Source: Pedobacter sp. Bi126 (lineage in GTDB: Bacteria > Bacteroidota > Bacteroidia > Sphingobacteriales > Sphingobacteriaceae). Taken from it: a DNA stretch of 64,000 nucleotides. The translations under genes and the position numbers were made by a program. The notes beneath the pieces were generated by a model. That model was not told the origin of the DNA and made no database searches. It was given only the letters and a program-made list of their open reading frames with translations. Below are positions 50,830 through 59,796 of the stretch, piece by piece; the first letter of the stretch is position 1, and each line of letters begins with the position of its first letter. Location of the stretch: contig NZ_CAKKMS010000001.1 of assembly GCF_918698245.1 (NCBI RefSeq), positions 682,001-746,000 of the forward strand, given 5' to 3'.

Positions 50830-52395
50830 CTACCTGAACTTCTTCATCGCAGCCCAAAGTTTTTCGTCCATACCATAAACGTCAGGTCTATATTCAATCT
50901 TATCATTTTGCGACCAGGCAGTAATGTAGGTAATAATTAATGGGACATTTTTCTTTGGGGCAAACCAAGCTGGTTTTAATTGAAATGCTTTGGTTGTATC
51001 GGCCTTTTGTGCCATACGTTTTTTATACCATTTTACATGTGTACTATCTATCGGTGGCAAATCTACTTCTGCCCTAAGCTTATCATAAGTGTAAGAATCT
51101 TTAACCAAGAGTTCGGCAAATTCTAATGGCTTTTCAATGCGTACACAGCCATGACTTATAGCTCGGTTGGTGAGGTTAAACCCGTTCTTGTTGTTGGTAT
51201 CGTGCAGATAAATACTCGAGCTATTATCGAAGATGAATTTAAACTTTCCTAAAGCGTTTCCACCGCCAGATCCCTGTTTAAATTTAAAGGGTAATTTATC
51301 ACGCGAATACCTATTCCAATTGATGGTATCAGGCTCACCAATTAGCTTGTCTTTATAGTAAACTTTAATGTTGCTGTTCGATAAATAATATGGATCTTTT
51401 CTGGCCATCCAATAGATCTCACTTTGGGCAATGCTGACCGGAATATTCCAGATCGGATTGGCCTGAATGGAATTGATTTTACTGAACAATAAAGGTGTCT
51501 CATGGTTCTTCGGTTTATCATCCAGGTTGCCCGATTTCGCAAAGGCTTTTAACTTCTCTTCATAACCGTTTTCACGCCTCCCGCCAACGCAAACTTTCAT
51601 TGTAATTACGGTATCTTGTTTATCCAGCCAGGTTAATCTAAAATCAGGGATATTTACCTGCACATAATTATCCCCAGTCTCTGGCATTTTCCAACGGAAG
51701 CGCTCCATATTTAGCAGTAAAATCCGTTTCTCATCGTAAGCATCTGTATTTAAATATGCAGCCTGTAAAGCTTTATATTGAGCAGATTTTGGCTGAACAG
51801 ATCTGAGTGTATCAAAAAGGCTCACACCATTCAAAAGATTGATCATCCCAGCGCTGTCCGGACGTTTAACTTTAATGTAGTAGCGCGAAAATATATTGCG
51901 GGGATTTACCACCCCAAATTTTAAATAGTTTGTATAATTTAAATAGGCATTGGCCGATAGCAATTCTAGTTTCGCTATAACCGGATAACTTTCTTCTACC
52001 TTTTTAAACTTGTTTGCTGTTAATTCATCTAATAAGCTTTTAATCTCATCCCCTTTAAAAATCTTCGGATTGAAGCCATGAACCCTACTTTCGTTTAAAT
52101 AGCTTACCAGCGAATCTAAGTTTCCATTAATATAAAATCGGGTAACGAGCACAGGCTGGCGATGATTATCGGCATAATAACCTTTAATTGTTTTCGGATT
52201 TACAAATTTGTCTGAAAGACTATCCAAAGTCTTTACAAAAATGCTATCATAAGCTACAGTATCGAAATCTTTATAAATTTTATTCTTAAAATGTTCAGAT
52301 AACACCTTACCAATCTCTGGAGGGCTCTTAAACCATCCACAGGCAGAAACAAACAAAATAAGGGGGAAAATTAGAAAGCGAAACTTTTTCAACAC
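50830..52395 (-). CDS. YcbB-like L,D-transpeptidase lipoprotein
   Basis: 521 residues starting at GTG (52393-52395). The leader ends in LFVSACGWF, a lipobox with Cys19. An N-terminal helical peptidoglycan-binding-type region (about 60-240) precedes the YkuD catalytic domain (about 245-450) with ISHGCVRIEKPLEFAE, whose cysteine near residue 417 is the nucleophile and the His two before it is part of the site. The enzyme forms 3-3 cross-links in peptidoglycan or attaches proteins to it. It works in the periplasm, anchored to a membrane. It stands alone, divergent from the his operon. Confidence 0.92.
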   Translation of the reverse strand: MLKKFRFLIFPLILFVSACGWFKSPPEIGKVLSEHFKNKIYKDFDTVAYDSIFVKTLDSLSDKFVNPKTIKGYYADNHRQPVLVTRFYINGNLDSLVSYLNESRVHGFNPKIFKGDEIKSLLDELTANKFKKVEESYPVIAKLELLSANAYLNYTNYLKFGVVNPRNIFSRYYIKVKRPDSAGMINLLNGVSLFDTLRSVQPKSAQYKALQAAYLNTDAYDEKRILLLNMERFRWKMPETGDNYVQVNIPDFRLTWLDKQDTVITMKVCVGGRRENGYEEKLKAFAKSGNLDDKPKNHETPLLFSKINSIQANPIWNIPVSIAQSEIYWMARKDPYYLSNSNIKVYYKDKLIGEPDTINWNRYSRDKLPFKFKQGSGGGNALGKFKFIFDNSSSIYLHDTNNKNGFNLTNRAISHGCVRIEKPLEFAELLVKDSYTYDKLRAEVDLPPIDSTHVKWYKKRMAQKADTTKAFQLKPAWFAPKKNVPLIITYITAWSQNDKIEYRPDVYGMDEKLWAAMKKFR

Positions 52396-52440
52396 GTAAA
52401 ATTTTAGTACAAAATAAGGGTTATTGGCAATAAAAACAGC

Positions 52441-52475
52441 ATAATGGCAAATTAAGTGCCATTATTTTTTGTTTT
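52441..52475. terminator. Hairpin terminator in the ldt-his intergenic region
   Basis: ATAATGGCA (52441-52449) pairs perfectly with TGCCATTAT (52457-52465), with a seven-base loop. On the plus strand six T follow, then GTTTT. It lies just upstream of the his promoter and its T-run overlaps the -33 element. It may insulate the his promoter from upstream transcription. Confidence 0.7.
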
Positions 52476-52497
52476 ACCATTTCAAACGCTATATTTG
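52468..52497 (+). promoter_or_regulatory. his operon promoter
   Basis: TTTG (52468-52471), an 18-base gap, then TATATTTG (52490-52497): a full match to the Bacteroidota promoter consensus with the same spacing as the promoter at 50017. Transcription should start near 52504, about 40 bases before the his leader peptide. Confidence 0.8.
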
Positions 52498-52541
52498 CCA
52501 GCGCTTATCAGCTAAAGCATTGATACTGGCAGAAATAATTT

Positions 52542-52589
52542 ATGAATTTAACTTTGAACCATCACTTACATTTACACCATCGCCGATAG
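52542..52589 (+). CDS. hisL: his operon leader peptide, five His in 15 residues
   Basis: ATG to TAG encodes MNLTLNHHLHLHHRR. Five of the seven residues from His7 to His13 are histidine. It lies about 40 bases after the predicted start of transcription and 78 bases before hisG, followed by two hairpins, the second with a T-run. This is the hallmark of transcription attenuation: with little charged tRNA-His the ribosome stalls on the His codons and the RNA folds so that transcription continues. No other function is likely for such a peptide. It is too short for ordinary gene finding. Confidence 0.87.
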   Translation: MNLTLNHHLHLHHRR

Positions 52590-52628
52590 GCGATATGATA
52601 TGTTTGTTTTGTACTTCAAAACTTTTTT
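52579..52628 (+). terminator. Attenuator hairpins between hisL and hisG
   Basis: ATCGCC-GATA-GGCGAT (52579-52594) is a perfect 6-bp stem that includes the last leader codons. GTTTTG-TACTT-CAAAAC (52606-52622) is a 6-bp stem followed directly by six T (52623-52628), a small intrinsic terminator. A ribosome stalled on the His codons would affect the first stem. The exact antiterminator pairing could not be settled by eye. Confidence 0.6.
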
Positions 52629-52666
52629 CCGTAAAATAATTTCTTGTTCACTCTATATTCAATACT

Positions 52667-53518
52667 TTGAAAACACTTAAAATCGCTATCCAGAAGTCGG
52701 GTAGGTTAAACGAAAAATCTGTAGAAATACTCAAAAACTGTGGTTTATCTTTCGAAAACTACAAAAGCTCACTCATCTCAACCGTTACCAATTTTCCTTT
52801 AGAAATTCTTTTCCTCCGGGATGATGATATTCCTGAATATGTACAGGATGGCATTGCCGATTTGGGTATAGTTGGAGAAAATGTAATTGTAGAAACCAAA
52901 GCCGAAGTAGACTATCTTCAAAAATTAGGCTTCGGAAAATGCACCTTAAAAATCGCCGTTCAGGCCACCAGTAATATCCAAAAACTGGAAGAGTTAAATG
53001 GCAAAGCAATTGCTACCTCTTACCCGGTAATCCTCGAAAAATTCTTACAGAAAAAAGGCATAAAATCTGATATCAGAACCATCTCAGGATCGGTAGAAAT
53101 TGGTCCGGGTTTAGGCTTAAGTGATGCTATTTTTGATATCGTATCAACAGGTGGAACACTAAAAAGCAACGGACTAAAACCTTTCGCTGATGTGATGCAA
53201 TCTGAAGCCGTTTTAATCGGAAATAAATCAATAGCTGATAATCCTGAAGTTGCAGAATTGCTTCAACGTATCCGCTCTGTACTTAGCGCAAAATCTAACA
53301 AATACGTGGTACTAAATGTATCAAAAGATAACCTTCAAAAAGTAGTCGATTTACTTCCCGGTGTTAAAAGCCCAACAGTAGTTCCACTCTTCGAACCGAA
53401 CTGGGTAGCCGTTCACTCTGTAATTGCCGAAGAAGATTTCTGGGATAAAATAAACAGTTTAAAAGCAGCAGGTGCTGAAGGTATTTTGGTAATGCCAATC
53501 GAGAAAATAATCAAGTAA
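52667..53518 (+). CDS. hisG: ATP phosphoribosyltransferase, long form
   Basis: 283 residues, starting at TTG (52667-52669), the only start that keeps the conserved LKIAIQKSGRLNEKSVEIL. The catalytic domains include LGIVGENVIVE and the PRPP-binding region SGSVEIGPGLGLSDAIFDIVSTGGTLKSNGL (about residues 143-173). The C-terminal ~75 residues (PTVVPLFEPNWVAVHSVI and later) form the ACT-like regulatory domain of the long HisG form, so histidine feedback is expected and no HisZ is needed. It catalyses the first step of histidine synthesis and is the first structural gene after the leader. Confidence 0.97.
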   Translation: MKTLKIAIQKSGRLNEKSVEILKNCGLSFENYKSSLISTVTNFPLEILFLRDDDIPEYVQDGIADLGIVGENVIVETKAEVDYLQKLGFGKCTLKIAVQATSNIQKLEELNGKAIATSYPVILEKFLQKKGIKSDIRTISGSVEIGPGLGLSDAIFDIVSTGGTLKSNGLKPFADVMQSEAVLIGNKSIADNPEVAELLQRIRSVLSAKSNKYVVLNVSKDNLQKVVDLLPGVKSPTVVPLFEPNWVAVHSVIAEEDFWDKINSLKAAGAEGILVMPIEKIIK

Positions 53519-53567
53519 AATCGTTTAAATTCATATTAACTATTAGTTAATTTAAAATTATAAAACA

Positions 53568-54890
53568 TTGAAAATCTACAATTATACAGATTTATCTAAA
53601 TCAAAAATTGAAGAACTTTGTTCGAGGCAGATTGAAGACGATAAACTGGTTGAAGAACGGGTAGCCGACATCATTAGCACCGTAAAAAAAGATGGCGACC
53701 AAGCACTTTTTAACTTTGCAAAAGCATTTGATAAAGTTGATTTAGAGAAGCTGTTTTTGGGTACTGACGAATTAAAAGCGATTGCATCTACCATTCCCGC
53801 AGAAGCAAAAAAAGCGATTGATACAGCTTACCAAAACATCAAAACATTTCACCAGTCGCAGTTAAAAACTGAAGATAAAATCGAAACGATGCCAGGTGTT
53901 GTGTGCTGGCGCGAATCGAGGGCAATTGAAAAAGTGGGACTTTATATCCCAGGAGGAACAGCCGTTTTACCGAGTACTTTTTTAATGCTTGCCACTCCTG
54001 CGATCATCGCAGGTTGCAAAGAAATTGTAGTGTGTTCTCCTCCGCAAAGTGATGGCAAAACCAATTGTTATCTGGCCTACTGTGCGGTGCTGCTGGGCAT
54101 CGAAAAAATATTCCTGATTGGGGGCGCACAAGCTGTTGCAGCAATGGCTTTCGGAACGGAAAGCGTACCACAGGTATATAAGATTTATGGTCCTGGTAAC
54201 CGTTATGTAACTACAGCAAAAACAATGGTTCAAAACAAAGTCGCCATTGATATGCCTGCAGGACCATCAGAGGTATTGGTTATTGCTGATGAGACTGCCA
54301 ATCCGTCATTTATTGCTGCAGATCTACTCGCGCAGGCGGAACACGGAACTGATAGTCAAGCCATTTTAGTGGCTACTTCAAATCAGATCATTGCTGATAC
54401 GTTAAAAGAAATTGAAAATCAGCTTAATATCCTCCCACGAAAGGAGATAGCGGCTAAAGCGATAGCCAATTCTTATGCAATTTTTGCTAAAAACCTGGAT
54501 GAGGCAATGCAATTTTCAAATGAATATGCACCAGAGCACCTAATATTGGCTACCGAACATTTCCAAAGCCTTATTCCATCGATTATCAACGCTGGATCGG
54601 TGTTTTTAGGCAACTTTACACCAGAAAGTGTTGGCGATTATGCCTCTGGAACGAATCATACTTTACCAACCAGTGGTTTTGCTAAGGCTTATTCGGGCGT
54701 ATCAACTGATGCTTTTCTGAAAAAGATCACTTTTCAGCATTTATCGGCTGATGGATTAAATAACATTGGCAATACGGTTGAAATCCTTGCAGAAGCCGAG
54801 GGATTACATGCGCATAAGAACGCAGTAAGTATTAGATTGAACTTTGAGTCCGAGGTCGGAAGTCCAAAGTCCGAAGATGAAACGGCATAA
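53568..54890 (+). CDS. hisD: Histidinol dehydrogenase
   Basis: 440 residues, starting at TTG (53568-53570). Landmarks: EKVGLYIPGGTAVLPSTFLMLATPA (about residues 125-150), GGAQAVAAMAFGTESVP, GPGNRYVTTAK, DMPAGPSEVLVIAD, LLAQAEHGTDSQA with the catalytic and zinc residues, EYAPEHLIL and TNHTLPTSGFAKAYSGVS. It converts histidinol to histidine in two NAD+-dependent oxidations. The last ~10 residues (EVGSPKSEDETA) look like an added tail. It lies 49 bases after hisG. Confidence 0.97.
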   Translation: MKIYNYTDLSKSKIEELCSRQIEDDKLVEERVADIISTVKKDGDQALFNFAKAFDKVDLEKLFLGTDELKAIASTIPAEAKKAIDTAYQNIKTFHQSQLKTEDKIETMPGVVCWRESRAIEKVGLYIPGGTAVLPSTFLMLATPAIIAGCKEIVVCSPPQSDGKTNCYLAYCAVLLGIEKIFLIGGAQAVAAMAFGTESVPQVYKIYGPGNRYVTTAKTMVQNKVAIDMPAGPSEVLVIADETANPSFIAADLLAQAEHGTDSQAILVATSNQIIADTLKEIENQLNILPRKEIAAKAIANSYAIFAKNLDEAMQFSNEYAPEHLILATEHFQSLIPSIINAGSVFLGNFTPESVGDYASGTNHTLPTSGFAKAYSGVSTDAFLKKITFQHLSADGLNNIGNTVEILAEAEGLHAHKNAVSIRLNFESEVGSPKSEDETA

Positions 54891-54969
54891 AATAAAACTA
54901 AGGGAAAAACAATCAGTGTAATCACTTAATCTGTGCAATCAAACCGCAGGAAACCAACAAACCATTAAA

Positions 54970-56010
54970 ATGGACATTAACGATTTAGTAAGAGAAAATA
55001 TAAAAAACCTTCGCCCCTACTCTACCGCTAGGGATGAATTTAAAGGTCAGGCATCAGTTTTTTTAGATGCAAATGAAAACAGTTATGGTTCGCCACTTCC
55101 GGCAAATTACAACCGTTATCCTGATCCATTGCAGCTTGATCTGAAAGATGCAATCAGTAAAATAAAAGGTGTGCCAATCGAGAATACTTTTTTAGGTAAC
55201 GGCAGCGATGAAGCGATAGATTTATTGTTCCGTGCTTTTTGTAATCCTGGAAAAGACAACGTAATTGTGCTGCCACCAACCTATGGAATGTACGAGGTTT
55301 CGGCCAACATAAACGATGTAGAAATACGCAAAGTTAGCCTACTTCCGAACTTCCAATTGGATATGGAAAAGATCGCAGAAACGATCGATAAAAACACAAA
55401 ATTAATCTTCATTTGTTCGCCAAATAATCCGACTGGAAATTCGATAAATCGCGAAGATATTGAAACAATTTTAGCCAATTTTAATGGCATCGTTGTAGTT
55501 GATGAAGCGTACATTAATTACGCCCGTCAGAAGACCTTTATTCAGGAGCTAACCGAATACGGAAACCTGGTGGTTCTACAAACTTTTTCGAAAGCTTGGG
55601 GGCTTGCCGCTTTACGTTTAGGCATGGCTTTTTCTTCGACAAAAGTGATCGATGTTTTAAACAAAATTAAGCCACCTTATAACATCAATCAGGCTACGCA
55701 GGACTTAGCTTTTGAAGCACTAAAAAACATCGCCCAGGTGAACGATTGGATTAAAGAATCTGTGGCAGAAAGAGACCGTTTAAGCAAGGCGTTAAATGCA
55801 TTAAATATTGTTAAAAAAGTCTATCCTTCTGATGCTAATTTTATCCTGACGGAAGTTACCGATGCCTTAAAAATTTACGATACTTTGGTTGATCAGGGTA
55901 TCATTGTACGCGACCGTTCTAAAGTAACTTTGTGCGAAGGATGTTTAAGGATTACAGTAGGTACAAAAGAAGAAAACGACAAACTATTAACTGTTCTAGA
56001 AAATTTTTAA
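54970..56010 (+). CDS. hisC: Histidinol-phosphate aminotransferase
   Basis: 346 residues, fold type I PLP enzyme. [23 protein letters not shown] is the HisC N-terminal signature. [24 protein letters not shown] (about residues 153-163), [10 protein letters not shown] and the PLP lysine in [15 protein letters not shown] (about 209-223) are intact. It makes L-histidinol phosphate from imidazole acetol phosphate. It lies 79 bases after hisD and its stop is one base before hisB. Confidence 0.96.
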   Translation: MDINDLVRENIKNLRPYSTARDEFKGQASVFLDANENSYGSPLPANYNRYPDPLQLDLKDAISKIKGVPIENTFLGNGSDEAIDLLFRAFCNPGKDNVIVLPPTYGMYEVSANINDVEIRKVSLLPNFQLDMEKIAETIDKNTKLIFICSPNNPTGNSINREDIETILANFNGIVVVDEAYINYARQKTFIQELTEYGNLVVLQTFSKAWGLAALRLGMAFSSTKVIDVLNKIKPPYNINQATQDLAFEALKNIAQVNDWIKESVAERDRLSKALNALNIVKKVYPSDANFILTEVTDALKIYDTLVDQGIIVRDRSKVTLCEGCLRITVGTKEENDKLLTVLENF

Positions 56011-56011
56011 G

Positions 56012-57145
56012 ATGAAAAAAGTATTGTTTATAGACCGTGATGGGACATTAAATATTGAGCCTGATGACGAACAGGTAGATAGTTTTGCAAAGCTTAAATT
56101 TTATCCACGCTCATTATATTATTTATCTAAAATTGCTGCCGAACTGGATTACGAGTTGGTGATGGTTACCAATCAGGATGGCTTGGGAACGCCTTCAAAT
56201 TCTGAAGAAAATTTCTGGCCGATCCACAATTTTATGTTGGATACTTTTGAAGGCGAAGGCGTTCATTTTAGCGAGGTTGTAATTGATAGAACTTTTGCGA
56301 AAGACAATGCACCTACCCGCAAACCTGGTACTGCTTTATTAACCAAATATTTTAGCGAAGATTACGATCTGAAAAATTCTTTCGTGATCGGAGACCGATT
56401 AAATGATGTGGTTTTAGCCAAAAATTTGGGTGCTAAGGCGATATTTCTTCGCCAGAATGATGCATTGGGGTCGACTGAAGCACTTGACAAACACGAAACT
56501 TTGTTGGATGTGATTATTCTGGAAACCAAGAAATGGGAAGATATCTATAACTTGCTTAAAGCAGGAAGCAGAAAAATTCACCATGAGCGCAAAACCAACG
56601 AAACTGACATTACCATTAACCTTGACCTTGACGGAACAGGAAAAGCCAAAATCGAAACAGGCTTGAACTTCTTCGATCATATGCTTGATCAGATTGCCCG
56701 ACATGGAAGTGTAGATTTAGAGGTAATTGCTAAAGGCGATTTACATATTGATGAGCACCACACCATAGAAGATACCGGAATTGCCCTTGGAGAAGCCTTT
56801 GCCAAAGGATTAGGCAATAAACTAGGCATTGAAAGGTATGGTTTTTGCTTACCAATGGACGATTGCCTGGCACAGGTAGCCATCGATTTTGGGGGAAGAA
56901 ACTGGATTGTTTGGGATGCTGAGTTTAAACGCGAAAAAGTTGGCGATATGCCAACGGAGATGTTTTACCATTTCTTTAAATCGTTCAGTGATGCTGCAAA
57001 ATGCAATTTAAACGTTAAAGCAGAAGGTGATAACGAGCACCATAAAATTGAAGCTATTTTTAAAGCATTTGCCAAAGCCATTAAAATGGCAATTAAACGT
57101 GATGCAGAGAAAATGGTATTGCCGAGTACTAAGGGGCTATTGTAA
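56012..57145 (+). CDS. hisB: Bifunctional histidinol-phosphatase / imidazoleglycerol-phosphate dehydratase
   Basis: 377 residues. The N-terminal HAD phosphatase (about 1-165) has [24 protein letters not shown] and [10 protein letters not shown]. The C-terminal IGPD domain (about 185-377) has [32 protein letters not shown] (metal-binding His), and [26 protein letters not shown] near the end. The fused form is the one found in enterobacteria and many Bacteroidota. It provides steps six and eight of the pathway. Confidence 0.97.
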   Translation: MKKVLFIDRDGTLNIEPDDEQVDSFAKLKFYPRSLYYLSKIAAELDYELVMVTNQDGLGTPSNSEENFWPIHNFMLDTFEGEGVHFSEVVIDRTFAKDNAPTRKPGTALLTKYFSEDYDLKNSFVIGDRLNDVVLAKNLGAKAIFLRQNDALGSTEALDKHETLLDVIILETKKWEDIYNLLKAGSRKIHHERKTNETDITINLDLDGTGKAKIETGLNFFDHMLDQIARHGSVDLEVIAKGDLHIDEHHTIEDTGIALGEAFAKGLGNKLGIERYGFCLPMDDCLAQVAIDFGGRNWIVWDAEFKREKVGDMPTEMFYHFFKSFSDAAKCNLNVKAEGDNEHHKIEAIFKAFAKAIKMAIKRDAEKMVLPSTKGLL

Positions 57146-57207
57146 GAACGGTGAAAGGCTGAAAGGTTTAAGGCGGAGGGTTTTGACGGCCATCCGCTGT
57201 TAATAAA

Positions 57208-57272
57208 CCCGATAGAGCGGAATAGCCCGCATCCCGATTCTTCATCGGGAGCGGACTATAAGCGATAGCGGG
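57208..57272. repeat. Palindromic repeat between hisB and hisH
   Basis: CCCGATAGAGCGG...AGCGATAGCGGG forms an imperfect inverted repeat with an inner perfect TCCCGAT-TCTTC-ATCGGGA hairpin (57232-57250). Upstream (about 57150-57180) lie GAAAGGCTGAAAGGTTTAAGGCGGA words typical of dispersed repeats. It fills the 193-base gap of the his operon and is presumably transcribed. Confidence 0.6.
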
Positions 57273-57338
57273 ACTACAGCCTCCATGAAAAACTGACTTT
57301 CATTTTCAAAACAAGAAAAAAAATATAATGCAAATTGT

Positions 57339-57971
57339 ATGAACGATAAAAATTCGAAGTCCCCTTCAGGGGATTTAGGGGTTGGAATAGTAAATTACGG
57401 AGCAGGCAACATCTTCTCCCTTACCGCAGCTTTAGATCGCTTAAATGTGGCTTACGGCATGGTAAACACCGAAAACGACCTTGAAAAATATAGCCACATC
57501 ATCATTCCTGGTGTTGGCCATGCGGGTGCCGCCATGGAAAAATTAAAGGGAACGGGCTTGGTTGAAGCCATTAAAAAACTAACAAAACCTGTGCTTGGCA
57601 TCTGTGTGGGCATGCAGCTCATAACAGAACATTCGGAAGAGGGCGATGCAGCGCTTTTAAATATCGTTCCCGTTAAAACCAAAAAATTTGATAAGTCGCT
57701 GAATATCAAAATACCACACATGGGATGGAATGCGGTTAGTCCGAAAAACAATTCGCTATTTGAAGGTGTTGAAGATAATACACAATTTTACTTTGTGCAT
57801 TCGTACTTTATTGAATATAACCCTACTTTTGACATCGCATCTGCTGATTATGGTTTAAAGTTTTCGGCAGCAGTGCAAAAAGATAATTTTTACGGCGTTC
57901 AATTTCACCCCGAAAAATCGGGAAAAGCCGGCGAACTAGTATTAAAAAATTTTTCAAACTTAAGCTTATAA
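57339..57971 (+). CDS. hisH: Imidazole glycerol phosphate synthase, glutamine amidotransferase subunit
   Basis: 210 residues. The class I amidotransferase has GICVGMQLI with the nucleophilic Cys (about residue 87) and a C-terminal FHPEKSG with His and Glu. The oxyanion strand PGVGHAGAAM is present. The normal protein start would be near GIVNYGAGN (residue 16). The first ~14 residues, MNDKNSKSPSGDLGV, come from a sequence (GTCCCCTTCAGGGGATTTAGGGG) of dispersed-repeat type. HisH gives ammonia to HisF. It ends one base before hisA. Confidence 0.95.
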   Translation: MNDKNSKSPSGDLGVGIVNYGAGNIFSLTAALDRLNVAYGMVNTENDLEKYSHIIIPGVGHAGAAMEKLKGTGLVEAIKKLTKPVLGICVGMQLITEHSEEGDAALLNIVPVKTKKFDKSLNIKIPHMGWNAVSPKNNSLFEGVEDNTQFYFVHSYFIEYNPTFDIASADYGLKFSAAVQKDNFYGVQFHPEKSGKAGELVLKNFSNLSL

Positions 57972-57972
57972 A

Positions 57973-58722
57973 ATGTACATAATACCTGCTATTGATATTT
58001 TGGATGGAAAAGTTGTCCGTCTTCGTGAAGGCGATTACAACCAAAAAACGGAATATGACGTTTCTATCCCCGAAATGATAGAAAAATACCGTTCAAATGG
58101 TACAGATTTCATCCATATTATTGATTTAAATGGAGCCAAAGGCGATTTTGGCAATCAAAAAGCACTTTTCGAGATCATCAAAAAAACCGAAATGAAAGTG
58201 CAGTACGGTGGTGGCATCAGGACCATTGAGCAGGTGACCAATTTGCTTGATGCCGGCATCCATCGTGTAATTGTAGGTACACAGGCCATTACCAATCCTG
58301 ATTTTTTACCTCAACTAAGTGAAGCTTTTGCTAAAAAAGACGATTACGCTAACCGCATAGTAATTGCAATCGACGTTTTGGATGAGGTAATTAAATATTC
58401 TGGCTGGATGGAAAGCTCGCCGATTAAACTGATGGATTACGTTGACAAATGTCTTTCACTGGGCTTTTTCCGTTTCTTATGTACCGATATCAGCAAAGAT
58501 GGGAAATTAGGTGGCGCAGCAATCGATTTATACCAAAAACTGCTTGAACACTCGCCTATGATCAAACTGATTGCTTCAGGTGGTGTAAGTTCGATGCAGG
58601 ATATTTATGATCTGGCTAAATATCCAATTAGAAGTGTAGTGGTTGGAAAAGCGATCTACGAAGACCGCATTACCATCGAAGAAATTAAAGAGTGGAATTT
58701 GAAAGCGTTGAGCTCAATTTAA
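57973..58722 (+). CDS. hisA: Phosphoribosylformimino-AICAR phosphate isomerase
   Basis: 249 residues, a TIM barrel with the duplicated phosphate-binding halves. MYIIPAIDILDGKVVRL has the first catalytic Asp (Asp8). QYGGGIRTIEQV is the first phosphate site, and FLCTDISKDGKLGG holds the second catalytic Asp (about residue 170). KLIASGGVSSMQDI is the second phosphate site. It opens the ring of ProFAR to PRFAR. One base follows hisH. Confidence 0.97.
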   Translation: MYIIPAIDILDGKVVRLREGDYNQKTEYDVSIPEMIEKYRSNGTDFIHIIDLNGAKGDFGNQKALFEIIKKTEMKVQYGGGIRTIEQVTNLLDAGIHRVIVGTQAITNPDFLPQLSEAFAKKDDYANRIVIAIDVLDEVIKYSGWMESSPIKLMDYVDKCLSLGFFRFLCTDISKDGKLGGAAIDLYQKLLEHSPMIKLIASGGVSSMQDIYDLAKYPIRSVVVGKAIYEDRITIEEIKEWNLKALSSI

Positions 58723-58931
58723 AATACTTGGAATCTAAAACATTATTTTTCGTTGGATTAATCATACTCATAGCCGGAATTGCAATGTTTATATGGGGAG
58801 TTCATATGTTTGCATACAGAGGTGACTTCACGGAATTAATGTCCGTTACAGGTGAATATTCCTTATTATTATGCATCCCGACTTTTCTAATTGGAATTGT
58901 TTTAACGATAATAGGTTTAGTAAAAAGATAA
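58692..58931 (+). CDS. Small two-helix membrane protein inside the his operon
   Basis: 79 residues from GTG (58692), overlapping hisA by 31 bases. A TTG at 58728-58730, just past the hisA stop, gives 67 residues and is equally plausible. Two transmembrane helices are visible (FFVGLIILIAGIAMFIWGV, and LLLCIPTFLIGIVLTIIGLV) with a charged C-terminus KR. No family recognised. Position between hisA and hisF is unusual; a histidine-related role is not implied. It is followed by a strong inverted repeat. Confidence 0.6.
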   Translation: MEFESVELNLKYLESKTLFFVGLIILIAGIAMFIWGVHMFAYRGDFTELMSVTGEYSLLLCIPTFLIGIVLTIIGLVKR

Positions 58932-58944
58932 ATTTTATAATACT

Positions 58945-59018
58945 CGTCATTGCGAGGTACGAAGCAATCTTCATGCTTTAGCTATCGTTGTAGGATTGCT
59001 TCGTACCTCGCAATGACG
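58945..59018. repeat. Perfect 25-bp inverted repeat (CGTCATTGCGAGG family) before hisF
   Basis: The 25 bases 58945-58969 (CGTCATTGCGAGGTACG, then AAGCAATC) are exactly complementary to 58994-59018, with a 24-base loop. The element ends 13 bases before the hisF start codon, so the hairpin will form in the his mRNA close to the ribosome-binding region. The same family, less perfect, is at 38945-39029. Confidence 0.9.
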
Positions 59019-59031
59019 AAACCCCAAACAA

Positions 59032-59787
59032 ATGTTAAGTAAAAGAATAATTCCTTGTTTAGACGTTAAAGACGGTCGGACGGTAAAAGGTGTAAACTTT
59101 GTTGATTTACGTGATGCGGGTGACCCTGTTGAACTGGCCGCTCAATACGCACAACAAGGTGCCGATGAATTGGTTTTCCTTGATATTACGGCTACTCACG
59201 AGCGTCGTAAAACGATGATTGAAATGGTTAAATCAGTTGCTCGTCAATTAAATATTCCTTTTACCATTGGTGGTGGAATAACAGAAATTGCGGATGCGGA
59301 AGCGTTATTAAATGCAGGGGCAGATAAAATCAGCATCAATTCTGCAGCTGTCCGAAATCCAAAGCTAATTGAAGATCTGGCTAAAACCTTTGGAGTGCAG
59401 TTTGTGGTTTTGGCAGTCGACACCAAATATGTAAACGGTAAAAATATGGTCCACTTAAATGGAGGGAGACTAATTACCGAACTGGAAACCGAAAACTGGA
59501 TTAAACAGGCAGAAGATTTAGGTGCAGGAGAGATTTTGTTAACTTCGATGGACCACGATGGCACCAAAGCAGGTTTTGATTGCGGGTTGCTCAGTAAAGT
59601 AAACCAAATGATCAATATCCCGATTATAGCATCAGGCGGAGCGGGTAGTATGGCGCATTTTACCGAGGTTTTTCAAAAGGCCAATGTTGATGCCGCACTG
59701 GCAGCTTCGGTATTTCATTATGGCGAAATTTTAATCCCTGATCTAAAACAAGAATTAAAAAGAAATCGTATTCCAGTAAGGATCTAA
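59032..59787 (+). CDS. hisF: Imidazole glycerol phosphate synthase, cyclase subunit
   Basis: 251 residues, TIM barrel. [23 protein letters not shown] has the catalytic Asp11. [31 protein letters not shown] is the first phosphate site with the HisF-specific stretch. [15 protein letters not shown] contains the second catalytic Asp (about residue 176-178). [13 protein letters not shown] is the second phosphate site. It forms imidazole glycerol phosphate and AICAR with ammonia from HisH. Confidence 0.97.
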   Translation: MLSKRIIPCLDVKDGRTVKGVNFVDLRDAGDPVELAAQYAQQGADELVFLDITATHERRKTMIEMVKSVARQLNIPFTIGGGITEIADAEALLNAGADKISINSAAVRNPKLIEDLAKTFGVQFVVLAVDTKYVNGKNMVHLNGGRLITELETENWIKQAEDLGAGEILLTSMDHDGTKAGFDCGLLSKVNQMINIPIIASGGAGSMAHFTEVFQKANVDAALAASVFHYGEILIPDLKQELKRNRIPVRI

Positions 59788-59796
59788 TTGCGATCA

